Assembly: GCA_016713245.1 (NCBI GenBank)
Contig: JADJPM010000004.1
Location: 3,038,001-3,102,000, forward strand
Source: Verrucomicrobiaceae bacterium
GTDB lineage: Bacteria > Verrucomicrobiota > Verrucomicrobiia > Verrucomicrobiales > Verrucomicrobiaceae
Direction of reading: 5' to 3'
DNA length: 64,000 nt
The notes under the pieces were generated by a model. The model was not told the origin of the DNA, made no database searches, and worked only from the letters and a program-made list of their open reading frames with translations. The position numbers and the translations under genes are program-made. Of the stretch, positions 16,688-25,116 are shown in pieces. Every line of letters begins with the position of its first letter. Position 1 is the first letter of the stretch.

Positions 16688-17405
16688 CGGGGGTTTCTTC
16701 CGCTGCATCGGGGGCTTCTTGGGAGGCCACCGGGGCCAGAGCGAGCTGCTCAGCAGGCGATTCGGCATTCTGCGCCTGCCCTTCCTCAGCGGTGGGCAGT
16801 TTCACGCGGCGCAGTTCTTGAGCGTTGGGCATCTCATCGAGGGATTTGACGCCAAAATGGTCCAGGAAGGCTTCCGTCGTGCCGTAAAGCAGCGGGCGGC
16901 CCGGCAGATCAGCCCGGCCTTCGATCTTCACCAAACCGCGATCGACCAGTTGCTGGACCATCGTATCCACGGAGACACCGCGAACGGCCTCAATGCCTGC
17001 TCGCGTGATCGGCTGGCGGTAGGCGATGATCGCCAAAGTCTCCAAAGCCGGCTGGCTGAGGCGCTGAACCTTTTTACCCGGATAAAGGGCGCGGCACCAT
17101 TCGGCATACTCGCCACGGGCGCAGATACGCCAGCCATTCACCCTCTCTACGATGGTAAAGGAATGCTTCTCCTGCTCGTAACGGGCGATGAGAGCATCCA
17201 GCGAAGCGCGGATGGTCTCCTCCGTCACCTCGGCCAGCGGGGCCACCCATTCCGGGACGGGCGCACCTTCACCGGCCTCGCCGCTTTCCGTCGCAGCCCC
17301 GAGGATGTCCTTGGCCGTATCCTTCACCGCCGCGCACATCTGCGGCACGCCCAGGGGTTCCTGGGAGGCAAAAAGGAGGGCTTCAACGATCGAGTTCAGT
17401 TCCAT
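16677..17405 (-). CDS. scpB: Segregation and condensation protein B
   Basis: A 242-residue ScpB, the winged-helix partner of ScpA and SMC in chromosome condensation. The start at 17405 (MELNSIVEALLFASQEPL) is the standard N-terminus of the family; the frame extends seven residues further to 17426. Typical core motifs are 'YRQPITRAGIEAVRGV', 'DTMVQQLVDRGLVKI' and 'LYGTTEAFLDHFGVKSLDEMP'. The C-terminal 40 residues are an acidic low-complexity tail. scpA is not visible next to it, which is unusual. Its stop codon overlaps the start of pheA. Confidence 0.93.
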   Translation of the reverse strand: MELNSIVEALLFASQEPLGVPQMCAAVKDTAKDILGAATESGEAGEGAPVPEWVAPLAEVTEETIRASLDALIARYEQEKHSFTIVERVNGWRICARGEYAEWCRALYPGKKVQRLSQPALETLAIIAYRQPITRAGIEAVRGVSVDTMVQQLVDRGLVKIEGRADLPGRPLLYGTTEAFLDHFGVKSLDEMPNAQELRRVKLPTAEEGQAQNAESPAEQLALAPVASQEAPDAAEETPDGE

Positions 17406-17484
17406 GCGAAAGGCCGCCAATCTCAAGCGAGGCCCGGCAATGAGTCAAACCTAGATTGCCACGTTGCCTAGGGGCGCCGGAGGC

Positions 17485-18504
17485 TTACTTCACCCGGTTC
17501 AACTTGAGCAACGGAGCCGCTGGCGAGGCAAACTGAGCCACAAACAGGTTTCCCGCCGCGTCGGCACAGACGCCATGCGGATGGATGAAGGTCTGCCGGT
17601 CACTCTGCATGGGCTGAAGCCCCCCGTTTTGATACTCGGCAGGTGGAGCGCCGATGTTGGAAACGATCTTCCACTGGGCATCGACGATGGAGATGAAGCC
17701 GGGGGATTCCTTTACCTTCGGCCACTGATCCCCGAGGTGCGGGATGATCGTGAAGGTGCCGAAAGGGATGATGTCACGCGGATTGCCGCCGGGGAATGGC
17801 ATCTGGTCGATGAAATGCCCGTCCACGCTGAAACGCCGGATTTCCTGCTGATCGCTCATGGCAATGACCACTCGCGGCGTGCCATCGCGATCATCCAAAG
17901 CCCCGCCATGAGGCCCCCAGTGCTTCAGGCGGTCTTTTTCCTCCCCGAGATCCCCGCCCCAGGTGCGGAGGAGGCTGCCATCCGGATTGTAGTGGAAGAT
18001 GTAGTCCTTCCCGTAACCATCAAACACAGCGAACGAGCTGTCTTTGAAGTGAATCGTCTTCGAGGGGCGATACTCGGCCTCTTTGGCGTGGAGCTTCGCT
18101 TCGGCGGGCCAGGGATAAACGGCCAGTTCCTTGCCATCGAGTGTGAGTTTGCGGACCTGATGAAGCTGCGTGTCGGTGATGAAAAGCACCTCGGAGCCAT
18201 CCGCCTCGTGCACAAGACTCATGCCGTGGGCTCCGGGCATGCGAGCCGTCAAGTGGGTGATGAGAGCGCCGCTTTCTGCATCAAGGATGACCACGTTGTT
18301 GCGAGCGTCATCGGTCAAAAACAACAGGCGGCCTTTCGAATCGATCACGACGGCGTGGCCGTTCTTCACGTTCACCTTGGCCAAAGCCTCACGCCCCCAA
18401 TCAGGCACCACTTGATAGCGAAACTCGCCCTGGCCGAGGAGATCCTCCGCAGCGGGGGCGAGTGTGGCAAAGGGCAGGAACAGGAGAGTGGTCAGCGTGC
18501 GCAT
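17485..18504 (-). CDS. Secreted NHL/six-bladed beta-propeller protein
   Basis: A 339-residue exported protein with a signal peptide (MRTLTTLLFLPFATLAPA). Blades of the TolB/NHL type are seen, for example 'HAVVIDSKGRLLFLTDDARNNVVIL', 'DGSLLRTWGG', 'VVIAMSDQQEIRRFSVDGHF' and the final 'HPHGVCADAAGNLFVAQ'. The conserved 'HWGPHGGALDD' and 'HPHGV' pieces resemble peptidylglycine alpha-amidating lyase-like propellers, which use His ligands for metal. An enzymatic role is not proven. The start at 18504 is preferred to the ATG four codons earlier because it makes a tighter signal peptide. Confidence 0.75.
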   Translation of the reverse strand: MRTLTTLLFLPFATLAPAAEDLLGQGEFRYQVVPDWGREALAKVNVKNGHAVVIDSKGRLLFLTDDARNNVVILDAESGALITHLTARMPGAHGMSLVHEADGSEVLFITDTQLHQVRKLTLDGKELAVYPWPAEAKLHAKEAEYRPSKTIHFKDSSFAVFDGYGKDYIFHYNPDGSLLRTWGGDLGEEKDRLKHWGPHGGALDDRDGTPRVVIAMSDQQEIRRFSVDGHFIDQMPFPGGNPRDIIPFGTFTIIPHLGDQWPKVKESPGFISIVDAQWKIVSNIGAPPAEYQNGGLQPMQSDRQTFIHPHGVCADAAGNLFVAQFASPAAPLLKLNRVK

Positions 18505-18533
18505 GCGTGTCGGCAAACGAGACCCGCCGCCGG

Positions 18534-18761
18534 TTATTTCTGCTCGTCCTTCTTCTTCACCGGATACTTGCCGGGAGACTTTTCATAGGAGGTGAGGCAG
18601 TCCATGCAGCAGAAGGCCACGAAGCCATCCGCCGTCTTGACGCGGTAAATGGGGCGGGCGGCCTTGGCATCGACAGGGCAGATGTCATTGATAGGCCAAG
18701 CGGCAAGCACCGTGGTGGCCATTGCTAGGCAGGCGATCAGAGGAGCGAGGAACGATTTCAT
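18534..18761 (-). CDS. Small periplasmic YHS/TRASH-like metal-binding protein
   Basis: A 75-residue protein with a signal peptide (MKSFLAPLIACLAMATTVLA) and a short cysteine domain: 'NDICPVDAKAARPIYRV ... GFVAFCCMDCLTSYEKSPGKYP'. The CPVxxK ... FCCxxC ... F/YxxxPxKY pattern is that of small YHS/TRASH-like domains thought to bind copper or other heavy metals. Residues upstream to 18815 lack a signal and are excluded. It lies 29 bases upstream of the propeller gene on the same strand, so the two may be co-transcribed. Confidence 0.75.
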   Translation of the reverse strand: MKSFLAPLIACLAMATTVLAAWPINDICPVDAKAARPIYRVKTADGFVAFCCMDCLTSYEKSPGKYPVKKKDEQK

Positions 18762-18931
18762 GATGTTGGTGAGGTGTGGTTGTTGAATTGCGCGTCGCCC
18801 CTTTGAACGCCCCACCCGCCCATCATCATAGGCCTTCGCAAATCTCGCTCATCGAAGGCCAAGCGAGGCTCAGGGCGCTTGCCGCCAAGTTCCCACTTGT
18901 GCCTTCCCTGCCCTTCGGCGTTCAATGACCC

Positions 18932-20134
18932 ATGTTCGATGCTGAACGCTCTCTTTCCTCCCCAGCTCACCGTGAGCACCTGAAGCAGCTCTACCGCTCC
19001 ACGCTGCTCGATGATGTGATGCCATTCTGGCTGCGTCATGGCATGGATGAGGAGCACGATGGCATCATCACCTCGCTGGATCGCGATGGCTCGATTCTCG
19101 ACACGGACAAGAGTATCTGGTTCCAAGGACGGGCGGCGTGGACCTTCGCCACGCTTTACAACACCGTCGAAAAGAAGCGCGAGTGGCTCGCGGCGGCCGG
19201 CTCATGCCTCTCCTTCCTCGAAACGCATGGCTACGCCACGAACGGCAAGCTCTTCTTCACCGTCACCCGCGAGGGAAAGCCGTTGCGCATGCGCCGCTAC
19301 GTCTTCAGCGAGGCCTTTACCTCCATCGCCCACGCCGCCTATGCCAAGGCCACGAGCGACGAACGCTACGCGGACATGGCGAAGCGTGATTTTGCCACCT
19401 ACCTGAAGCACAGCTTCGAGCCAGGGCTCATGCAGCCGAAGATCGACTCCGAAACGCGACCGATGATGGGCATCGGAGCCCTCATGATTGGCATCGCCAC
19501 GGCGCAGGAACTCCGCGTGAACCTCGGCGACCTCAAAATAAGCGGTCACACCTGCTCCGAATGGGCGGACCGCTTCATCCTGGAGATCGAGCGCTTCTTT
19601 TTCAAACCGGACCTCGGTGCCCTGATGGAGATCGTGGCTCCGGATGGAGCCATCCTCGATCACTTCGACGGTCGCACGCTAAACCCCGGCCATGCGCTGG
19701 AATGTGCCTGGTTCATTTTGCATGAGGGGCGATGGCGTTCCGAAAAAAGCTACATCCGCCTCGGCCTGCAAATCCTCGATGCCATGTGGGAACGCGGCTG
19801 GGACAAAGAGCACGGCGGCCTCTTCTACTTTCGCGATGTCTTCCACAAGCCGGTGCAGGAATACTGGCACGACATGAAATTCTGGTGGCCGCACAACGAG
19901 GCGGTGATCGCCACGCAGCTCGCCTGGCACCTCACCGCCGATGCCAAATATGCCCGCTGGCATCAACTGGTGCATGACTGGAGCTTCCAGCACTTCCCCG
20001 ATCCGCTGCACGGCGAATGGTTTGGGTATCTCCACCGTGACGGCAGCCCTTCCGTGACGCTGAAAGGCAACATGTGGAAGGGCCCCTTCCACCTGCCACG
20101 CATGCTTTGGTATTGTGAGAGGTTGCTGAGGTAG
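18932..20134 (+). CDS. AGE family N-acyl-D-glucosamine 2-epimerase-like protein
   Basis: A 400-residue (alpha/alpha)6-barrel sugar epimerase or isomerase. Family residues seen are 'DKSIWFQGRAAWTFATLYN', 'RRYVFSEAFTSIAHAAYAK', 'DHFDGRTLNPGHALECAWF', 'GWDKEHGGLFYFRD' and 'MKFWWPHNEAVIATQLAW', which supply the arginine, histidines and glutamates of the AGE active site. It probably interconverts an N-acyl-glucosamine/mannosamine or a related free sugar. No sialic acid genes are adjacent, so the physiological substrate is open. The protein has no signal peptide and is cytoplasmic. Confidence 0.85.
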   Translation: MFDAERSLSSPAHREHLKQLYRSTLLDDVMPFWLRHGMDEEHDGIITSLDRDGSILDTDKSIWFQGRAAWTFATLYNTVEKKREWLAAAGSCLSFLETHGYATNGKLFFTVTREGKPLRMRRYVFSEAFTSIAHAAYAKATSDERYADMAKRDFATYLKHSFEPGLMQPKIDSETRPMMGIGALMIGIATAQELRVNLGDLKISGHTCSEWADRFILEIERFFFKPDLGALMEIVAPDGAILDHFDGRTLNPGHALECAWFILHEGRWRSEKSYIRLGLQILDAMWERGWDKEHGGLFYFRDVFHKPVQEYWHDMKFWWPHNEAVIATQLAWHLTADAKYARWHQLVHDWSFQHFPDPLHGEWFGYLHRDGSPSVTLKGNMWKGPFHLPRMLWYCERLLR

Positions 20135-20171
20135 CCAATCAAACTTCGACAATCAAAAATCGAAGGTTCAT

Positions 20172-20207
20172 CCATCGTCAATCCGTCCACTGTTTGATTG
20201 ACGATGG
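20172..20207. repeat. Hairpin downstream of the AGE-epimerase gene
   Basis: A perfect 12-base stem, CCATCGTCAATC paired with GATTGACGATGG, around a 12-base loop. There is no U-run, so it is not a canonical terminator. Just upstream, CTTCGACAATCAAAAATCGAAG forms a second, weaker hairpin. Confidence 0.55.
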
Positions 20208-20249
20208 TCGAGATGTTTTGAGCTGCAACCAAGCCGTCGAAAGGTCACA

Positions 20250-20395
20250 GAAAGTGGAACAGGTTTTTAACCTGTTCAGGCCCGAGCGTCGTCCATGACT
20301 CAGCTGCCTGCAACACACTGGGGTGTCACGATGAGTTTGGAGCACTCGCTCGCGCTCACCTCCGTCGGCACAGGTTAAAAACCTATGCCACTTTC
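20250..20395. repeat. 146-bp inverted-repeat element between convergent genes
   Basis: The left arm GAAAGTGGAACAGGTTTTTA continues into ACCTGTTC; the right arm is its near complement (CAGGTTAAAAACCTATGCCA then CTTTC). The arms enclose about 85 bases with no coding frame. The size and closed ends resemble a miniature inverted-repeat (MITE/REP-like) element. It lies between the AGE-epimerase gene and the convergent L,D-transpeptidase gene. Confidence 0.65.
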
Positions 20396-20418
20396 CCTGT
20401 CGGCTTCTCGTCCGAGCC

Positions 20419-21516
20419 TCAATTCACCCCCGGCAGGAAATACGTTTGCCCACGAACCACTGGCTGCTTCTTCTTGGAGGCCTTCGGCAGTTTGGGAGCC
20501 GCTGACTTCTTCGAGAATCCCCAGCCGGAGCCTTTCGCTTTTTGATCGAGACTGGCGAGCGGCTGATAGCTGATCTGCTGCGGCTCTTCGACCGCCACGG
20601 GCTTTGCGGCCTTCACAGGCTTGGCCGGCTTTGGTTCGTCATCAGCGCCACCACCAAACATGCCGCCCCAGAGTGAAGCCTTCTTCGGCTCGGAGGAGGC
20701 CACCTCGACCTTCTTCGGCTGCGGCGCAGGCTTTGCGCCCAAGATTTGCGTCTCGCCACGGACGGGCGCAGGAGCTGTCGCGGCCACTTCGACCTTCCTC
20801 GGCTGCTCCCCGGGTTTCGGTTTTACCGGTGCTGGTGGTTCGGCGAAAGCCACTTGAGCCATCGGAAGCGTATCTTCCTGCTGCTTCGGCGCGATGATGA
20901 TGTCCTCGCGGCTGAGCTTATGCGGCACGGGTAGCCAGGTGGTGAGATGCCCATCCGGCGCATCGCCCACGATTTCCACGGGCGTGCCCAGCGGTGTGGC
21001 CTGATAAAAAATGGCCGCCATTTTCGACGGCAGCCGAATGCAGCCATGCGAGGCCGCAAAGCCGGGCAAATAGCCCTCATGCATGCCGATCCCACCCGTG
21101 ATGCGCATGAAGCTCCGCATGCTGGCACCTAGATAATGTGTGCCCGGAGGCGGTGAATCCCGCCGCACATCCACATCCCCTTCCACGATCCGCCCGTGAC
21201 CATCGACAAACGAACCATAAATCGAGGAACGATGATCCGCGTCCTTTTCGATGATGCGGTAATTCCCACGCACCGTGCCATGACCTTCGCGCCCGGATGA
21301 AATCGGTGCGGCACCCACGAGTTTGCCGCCTTTATAATACCGCACCACCTGGCGACTGAGGTCGATCGAGATGCGCGGTGAACCCGCCACACGATCACCG
21401 ATCCACCAGCCTTGAGCATCTTCCGTTTCCACGGACGTGGAGCAGGCTCCCAGGCTCATCACGGCGACGGCTGCGGCCGCCACGCGGCCCATCTTGGTCA
21501 ACAAGGTAAAATTCAT
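20419..21516 (-). CDS. L,D-transpeptidase lipoprotein (YkuD domain)
   Basis: A 365-residue predicted lipoprotein: the signal peptide ends in the lipobox LGAC with C25 as the lipidated residue. The YkuD domain follows, with the catalytic motif 'FAASHGCIRLPS' (H157, C159) that forms 3-3 peptidoglycan cross-links or attaches proteins to the wall. 'RYYKGGKLVGAAPISSGREGHGT' and 'GGIGMHEGYLPG' are the other usual pieces. The last 150 residues are a Pro/Lys/Ala-rich spacer with repeated 'PKKVEVA' units. The start at 21516 (MNFTLLTKMG) is chosen because the frame further upstream (to 21717) would bury the signal peptide. Confidence 0.9.
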   Translation of the reverse strand: MNFTLLTKMGRVAAAAVAVMSLGACSTSVETEDAQGWWIGDRVAGSPRISIDLSRQVVRYYKGGKLVGAAPISSGREGHGTVRGNYRIIEKDADHRSSIYGSFVDGHGRIVEGDVDVRRDSPPPGTHYLGASMRSFMRITGGIGMHEGYLPGFAASHGCIRLPSKMAAIFYQATPLGTPVEIVGDAPDGHLTTWLPVPHKLSREDIIIAPKQQEDTLPMAQVAFAEPPAPVKPKPGEQPRKVEVAATAPAPVRGETQILGAKPAPQPKKVEVASSEPKKASLWGGMFGGGADDEPKPAKPVKAAKPVAVEEPQQISYQPLASLDQKAKGSGWGFSKKSAAPKLPKASKKKQPVVRGQTYFLPGVN

Positions 21517-21580
21517 CATGCGGTGGGCATTCTGAGCTGGTCCACACGATTTGGGCAACAACGAAAACGCGTTTATCCCG

Positions 21581-22189
21581 TCACATCGCCCCTTTAAATG
21601 CTGCGAGCAGCTCCGCGTAGTCGTCGAAGGCACGAAACTGCGGAAACTGTGCCTGGATGGAGGCCGGAGCATGGAAGAAGAAGCCTGCATCGGCCTCGCC
21701 GAGCATTGTGGTGTCATTGAAGGAATCCCCGGCTGCCAGCACGCGGTAGTTGAGCGATTTGAAGGCAGCCACTGACTTCTGTTTCTGATTCGGCTGGCGC
21801 AGCTTGTAGTTCACGATGCGGCCATCGGCGGCCACTTCGAGCTGGTGGCAGAAGATCGTCGGCCAGCCGAGCTGCCGCATCAGCGGCTGTGCAAATTCCG
21901 CGAAGGTATCGCTGAGAATGATGACCTGCGTGATGGATCGGAGTTCATCCAGAAAGCCTTTGGCTCCCTCCATCGGCGAGAGCGTGCCGATGACCTGCTG
22001 AATGTCTGGCAGCTTCAAGCCGTGCTGATCGAGGATTTGGAGCCTGCCCGCCATCAGCTTGTCGTAATCTGGCTCGTCTCGCGTGGTGCGGCGCAGTTCG
22101 GCGATGCCGGTCTTTTCAGCAAACGCGATCCAGATTTCCGGGACGAGAACGCCTTCGAGATCAAGGGTGACAATGGTTTGGGGCTTCAT
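21581..22189 (-). CDS. thrH: ThrH: phosphoserine phosphatase/homoserine phosphotransferase
   Basis: A 202-residue HAD-superfamily enzyme. The first HAD motif reads DLEGVLVPE (D10 nucleophile, E12), which is the ThrH signature in place of the usual DxD. 'VIILSDTFAEFAQPLMRQL' is motif II, and 'AAGDSFNDTTMLGEADAGFFFHAP' holds the final acidic motif. ThrH dephosphorylates phosphoserine and can pass the phosphate to homoserine, joining serine and threonine synthesis. Length and motifs match the family closely. It is followed on the same strand by the L,D-transpeptidase gene about 65 bases away. Confidence 0.9.
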   Translation of the reverse strand: MKPQTIVTLDLEGVLVPEIWIAFAEKTGIAELRRTTRDEPDYDKLMAGRLQILDQHGLKLPDIQQVIGTLSPMEGAKGFLDELRSITQVIILSDTFAEFAQPLMRQLGWPTIFCHQLEVAADGRIVNYKLRQPNQKQKSVAAFKSLNYRVLAAGDSFNDTTMLGEADAGFFFHAPASIQAQFPQFRAFDDYAELLAAFKGAM

Positions 22190-22249
22190 TCGCAGGTCAA
22201 AGTTTCAGGTTCAATGTTCAAAGTTGGACTTTCAATGTTCGAAGCTCTC

Positions 22250-22591
22250 TTAGCTCGCCTCGATGGCTTCGCAAACATCTCTCCAGCCGGGAAAACGCCA
22301 TTCGTTCGGAAAACCCCGACACTGAACCGGTTTCACCGCCTGGATGCGGCACACGTTGAGACCTTCGAGAAAGACGCATTCCCCCGCCCCACCGGGGCGG
22401 TCGATGATGCTGAGGCCCGTGCGATTGGCATTGAGGCGCGTGTATTGCGCCGTGAACTCCGCCTCGCTCAGCCCCAGGTGCGCCGCGATGCACGCCACCT
22501 CCTCATCCGTGATGCGCACATCGCCCGGCCAGCGGCAGCAGTTGCCGCAGCGCTGGCAGAGATAGCGTGGCGTGGGAGATTCATTGCTCAT
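22250..22591 (-). CDS. YkgJ family cysteine-cluster protein
   Basis: A 113-residue protein of the YkgJ (zinc/iron-chelating) family. The N-terminal motif CQRCGNCCRW, the later 'GGAGECVFLEGLNVCRI' and 'KPVQCRGFPNEW' provide the conserved cysteines expected to bind a metal ion or Fe-S cluster. The precise reaction is unknown for the family. The start codon is 29 bases from the divergent start at 22621, so the two genes share a very short promoter region. Confidence 0.88.
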   Translation of the reverse strand: MSNESPTPRYLCQRCGNCCRWPGDVRITDEEVACIAAHLGLSEAEFTAQYTRLNANRTGLSIIDRPGGAGECVFLEGLNVCRIQAVKPVQCRGFPNEWRFPGWRDVCEAIEAS

Positions 22592-22620
22592 CGCGGCACT
22601 TTGTCCTATGAGCGCGGAAA

Positions 22621-23229
22621 ATGAAGCCGCATTTGCCCGTCACCCTCACTCTTTTACCTCCGCCGGAAGACCAGCGTGGCGACGTGGAGATCGTCGAGGA
22701 GTGGGCTCGCGGACTGGACTGGGTGCGCTGGCTGCTGGGCAGCGTTCGAGCACGCACCGAGCAGCTCTCGCTCCATGGTGGCGGCTGGCAGTGCTTCACC
22801 GAAGGCCTGTTTCGGGAAAAAATAGCCCCCGCCCTCGAAGCCGCTTGGTCCGCCGCGCATGCGGGTGATCTCGATGCCCTCCTCGCTGCCGATGCCGATC
22901 TCGGCGCCAAGTTTTCCCCCGATGAAAACAAGCGCAGTCGCCAGGCCGGGGCCGTCTTGCTCAAATCGACCAGCAAGGCCCGCTATCAAGGGGTGCTCGG
23001 CCACTTCCGCGATCACATCGCCGCCGGCAGTTCCGAAGGCCACTTCGCCATCGTTTGGGCCGCTGTGGGTAATTTTTTCCACCTCAGCCTCGCCAACGTT
23101 ATCGCCGAATATCTCCGCCTCGAATGGGAAATCGGCACTCGCGATGATTTGAAGCGCCGCGAGCCAAATTTCGGCCTGCTGACCCGTGAGGTGCTTTTTG
23201 GCCGGATGCGGGAACCGAAGGTCATTTGA
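22621..23229 (+). CDS. Uncharacterised 202-residue protein
   Basis: I do not recognise this protein. It is predicted to be soluble and mainly helical, with no signal peptide, membrane helix or cysteine motif. Visible features are a Trp-rich first third ('EEWARGLDWVRWLLGS', 'LHGGGWQCFTEGL'), repeated Ala-rich helices ('AALLAADADLGAKF' type) and a C-terminal 'NVIAEYLRLEWEIGTRDDLKRREPNFGLL'. The codon use and base composition match the neighbours, and it reads cleanly for its full length, so it is likely real. It is divergent from the YkgJ-like gene. Confidence 0.7.
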   Translation: MKPHLPVTLTLLPPPEDQRGDVEIVEEWARGLDWVRWLLGSVRARTEQLSLHGGGWQCFTEGLFREKIAPALEAAWSAAHAGDLDALLAADADLGAKFSPDENKRSRQAGAVLLKSTSKARYQGVLGHFRDHIAAGSSEGHFAIVWAAVGNFFHLSLANVIAEYLRLEWEIGTRDDLKRREPNFGLLTREVLFGRMREPKVI

Positions 23230-23296
23230 GCTTCCACGAAAAAGATGATGGCAGGATGGCCTGCCACGCGTTTCATGCCGCCTCCATTCAACCACT

Positions 23297-23932
23297 ATGC
23301 GCCCGCTTTTTGCCCTCCTCGCCCTCGTTTCCTGCTCCTTCGCCGCTGAGCCCGTGCAGCTCACGCTCGCTGATTTCACCAATCTAAATGGCGAGGCCCC
23401 CACCGGTGGCTGGCAGGCCGAAGGAGAAAGCGTCATCCATCTCGCCGGCAAGGGCGGCGGCAATCTCATCTCGAAGAACGAATACCAAAACTTCGTCCTC
23501 GAATGGGACTGGAAGCTCAATCCCAAGGGCAACAACGGCATCAAATACTGGGTCACCAAGATCGGCGGCAAAGAATGGCTCGGCATCGAATACCAAATGA
23601 TCGACGACAGCGGCCATCCCGACGGCCTTAAAGGTGGCAGCCACACCACCGCCTCCATTTACGACATCAAAGCCCCCGTTCCCGGCAAGCTCGTGAAGCC
23701 AGCGGGCGAGTGGAACAGCAGCAAAATCGTCGTCCAGGACGGCAAGGTCCAGCATTGGCTCAATGGTGCCCTCGCCAGCGAGGCGGATACCACCACGCCC
23801 GAGTGGAAGGACATGATCGCCAAGAGCAAATTCAAGAACAAGGAGGGCTTTGCCCCCGGAAAGGGCAAAATCATGCTCACAGAGCACGGCGACGAGACCT
23901 GGTTCCGCAACATCCGCCTCACCGCGAACTGA
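23297..23932 (+). CDS. Secreted DUF1080 (3-keto-disaccharide hydrolase-type) protein
   Basis: A 211-residue exported protein with a signal peptide (MRPLFALLALVSCSFAA) and a single DUF1080 jelly-roll domain. Landmarks are 'LISKNEYQNFVLEWDWKL', 'NNGIKYWVTK', 'GIEYQMIDDSGHPDG', 'SIYDIKAP' and 'KVQHWLNGALA', ending in the usual 'GDETWFRNIRL'. The family, now called 3-keto-disaccharide hydrolase, is expanded in Planctomycetes and Verrucomicrobia and acts on oxidised glycosides. No partner 3-dehydrogenase is next to it. dusB follows on the same strand after 49 bases. Confidence 0.9.
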   Translation: MRPLFALLALVSCSFAAEPVQLTLADFTNLNGEAPTGGWQAEGESVIHLAGKGGGNLISKNEYQNFVLEWDWKLNPKGNNGIKYWVTKIGGKEWLGIEYQMIDDSGHPDGLKGGSHTTASIYDIKAPVPGKLVKPAGEWNSSKIVVQDGKVQHWLNGALASEADTTTPEWKDMIAKSKFKNKEGFAPGKGKIMLTEHGDETWFRNIRLTAN

Positions 23933-23981
23933 GCCATTCGGCATTCGACATTCGTCGTTCGCCATTTTATCAGCCAGAGAC

Positions 23982-24995
23982 ATGCTCCCCTGGCTCGCCA
24001 CTGACCGTTTTCCCCTTTACCTCGCCCCCATGGCGGGTGTGACGGATGTGACCTTCCGCGGCATGTGCAAAGAACTCGGTGCCGATGTCATGGTGACCGA
24101 GTTCGTCAGCGCCGAGGGCATTCTCCAGCGGGACGACCGCACCCGGCACTACACCGAATTCGACGACGGCCAGCGCCCGCTCGGCGTGCAGCTTTTCGGT
24201 GCCGACGGCGTGCGCATGGGCGAGGCCGCCCGAAAAATCATCGACTGGAAACAGCCGGACTTCATCGACATCAACTTTGGCTGCCCGGTAAACAAAGTCG
24301 TCTCCAAAAACGGCGGTTCCTCCCTGCTCAAAGACTGCCCGCTGCTGCAAAACGTGGCCGCCGAAGTCGTCAAAGCCGTGCCCATCCCCGTCACCGCCAA
24401 GATGCGCATCGGCTGGGACGCTCAGACGATCAACGCCATCGAAGTCGCCCGCCTTTTGGAGGACAGCGGCATCCAGGCCATCGCCGTGCATGGTCGCACG
24501 CGAGCACAAGGCTACACCGGCGTGGCGGATTGGGAGGTCATTGCCCAAGTCGCCGATGCCGTGAAGATCCCCGTCATCGGCAATGGCGACATTCACACCG
24601 GCCAGGACGTGCAGCTCCGCCGCTCGCAAACCAACGTGCGCGGCATCATGATCGGCCGCGCCGCCATGACGAACCCGTGGGTCTTTGGTGAAGCGAAGCA
24701 CTTCCTCGCCACCGGCCAGCACGCCACCCTAGCTAGCATTGAAGACCGCTTCAACTTCATGCGCCGCCACTGCCAGCAAGCCATCGCCCATGACGGACGA
24801 GGCCGGGAATTCGAGATGATCCGCAGCATGCGCAATCGCCTCATGAATTACACCAAGTCCATCCCCGGCGGCAAATGGCTCCGCCAGCACTTCAGCCACG
24901 TCGCCAGCCTCGCCCAGCTCGACGACATCCTCGCCGAGTATTTCAAGCATCAGGAGGAGCTGATGCAGGCACACGAAGAAGTGACGCCATCCTGA
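23982..24995 (+). CDS. dusB: tRNA-dihydrouridine synthase
   Basis: A 337-residue FMN-dependent TIM-barrel enzyme reducing uridine to dihydrouridine in tRNA. Seen: 'LAPMAGVTDVTFRGM' (FMN site), 'INFGCPVNKVVSKNGGSSLL' with the catalytic C101, 'VTAKMRIGW', 'IAVHGRTRAQGYTGVADW', 'IPVIGNGDIHTG' and 'IGRAAMTNPWVF'. The start at 23982 (MLPWLATDRFPLYLAP) is used because the frame upstream to 23850 lies inside the DUF1080 gene and the repeat-like gap. The subtype DusB is a judgement from overall pattern. Confidence 0.93.
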   Translation: MLPWLATDRFPLYLAPMAGVTDVTFRGMCKELGADVMVTEFVSAEGILQRDDRTRHYTEFDDGQRPLGVQLFGADGVRMGEAARKIIDWKQPDFIDINFGCPVNKVVSKNGGSSLLKDCPLLQNVAAEVVKAVPIPVTAKMRIGWDAQTINAIEVARLLEDSGIQAIAVHGRTRAQGYTGVADWEVIAQVADAVKIPVIGNGDIHTGQDVQLRRSQTNVRGIMIGRAAMTNPWVFGEAKHFLATGQHATLASIEDRFNFMRRHCQQAIAHDGRGREFEMIRSMRNRLMNYTKSIPGGKWLRQHFSHVASLAQLDDILAEYFKHQEELMQAHEEVTPS

Positions 24996-25116
24996 AACCT
25001 CACGCAGACAGCTTTCAGTTCTACTTTCAATTCGAGCCGTGCGAATGCCGCCCAATGGCTGAAAACAGGCCCCTCCAGCCGCTTCAGGCTACTTTCAGCT
25101 CTTCATCCGACCCAAC

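Noticed and set aside
20172..20207. A rho-independent terminator
   Set aside because: The stem is perfect, but no U-run follows on either side.
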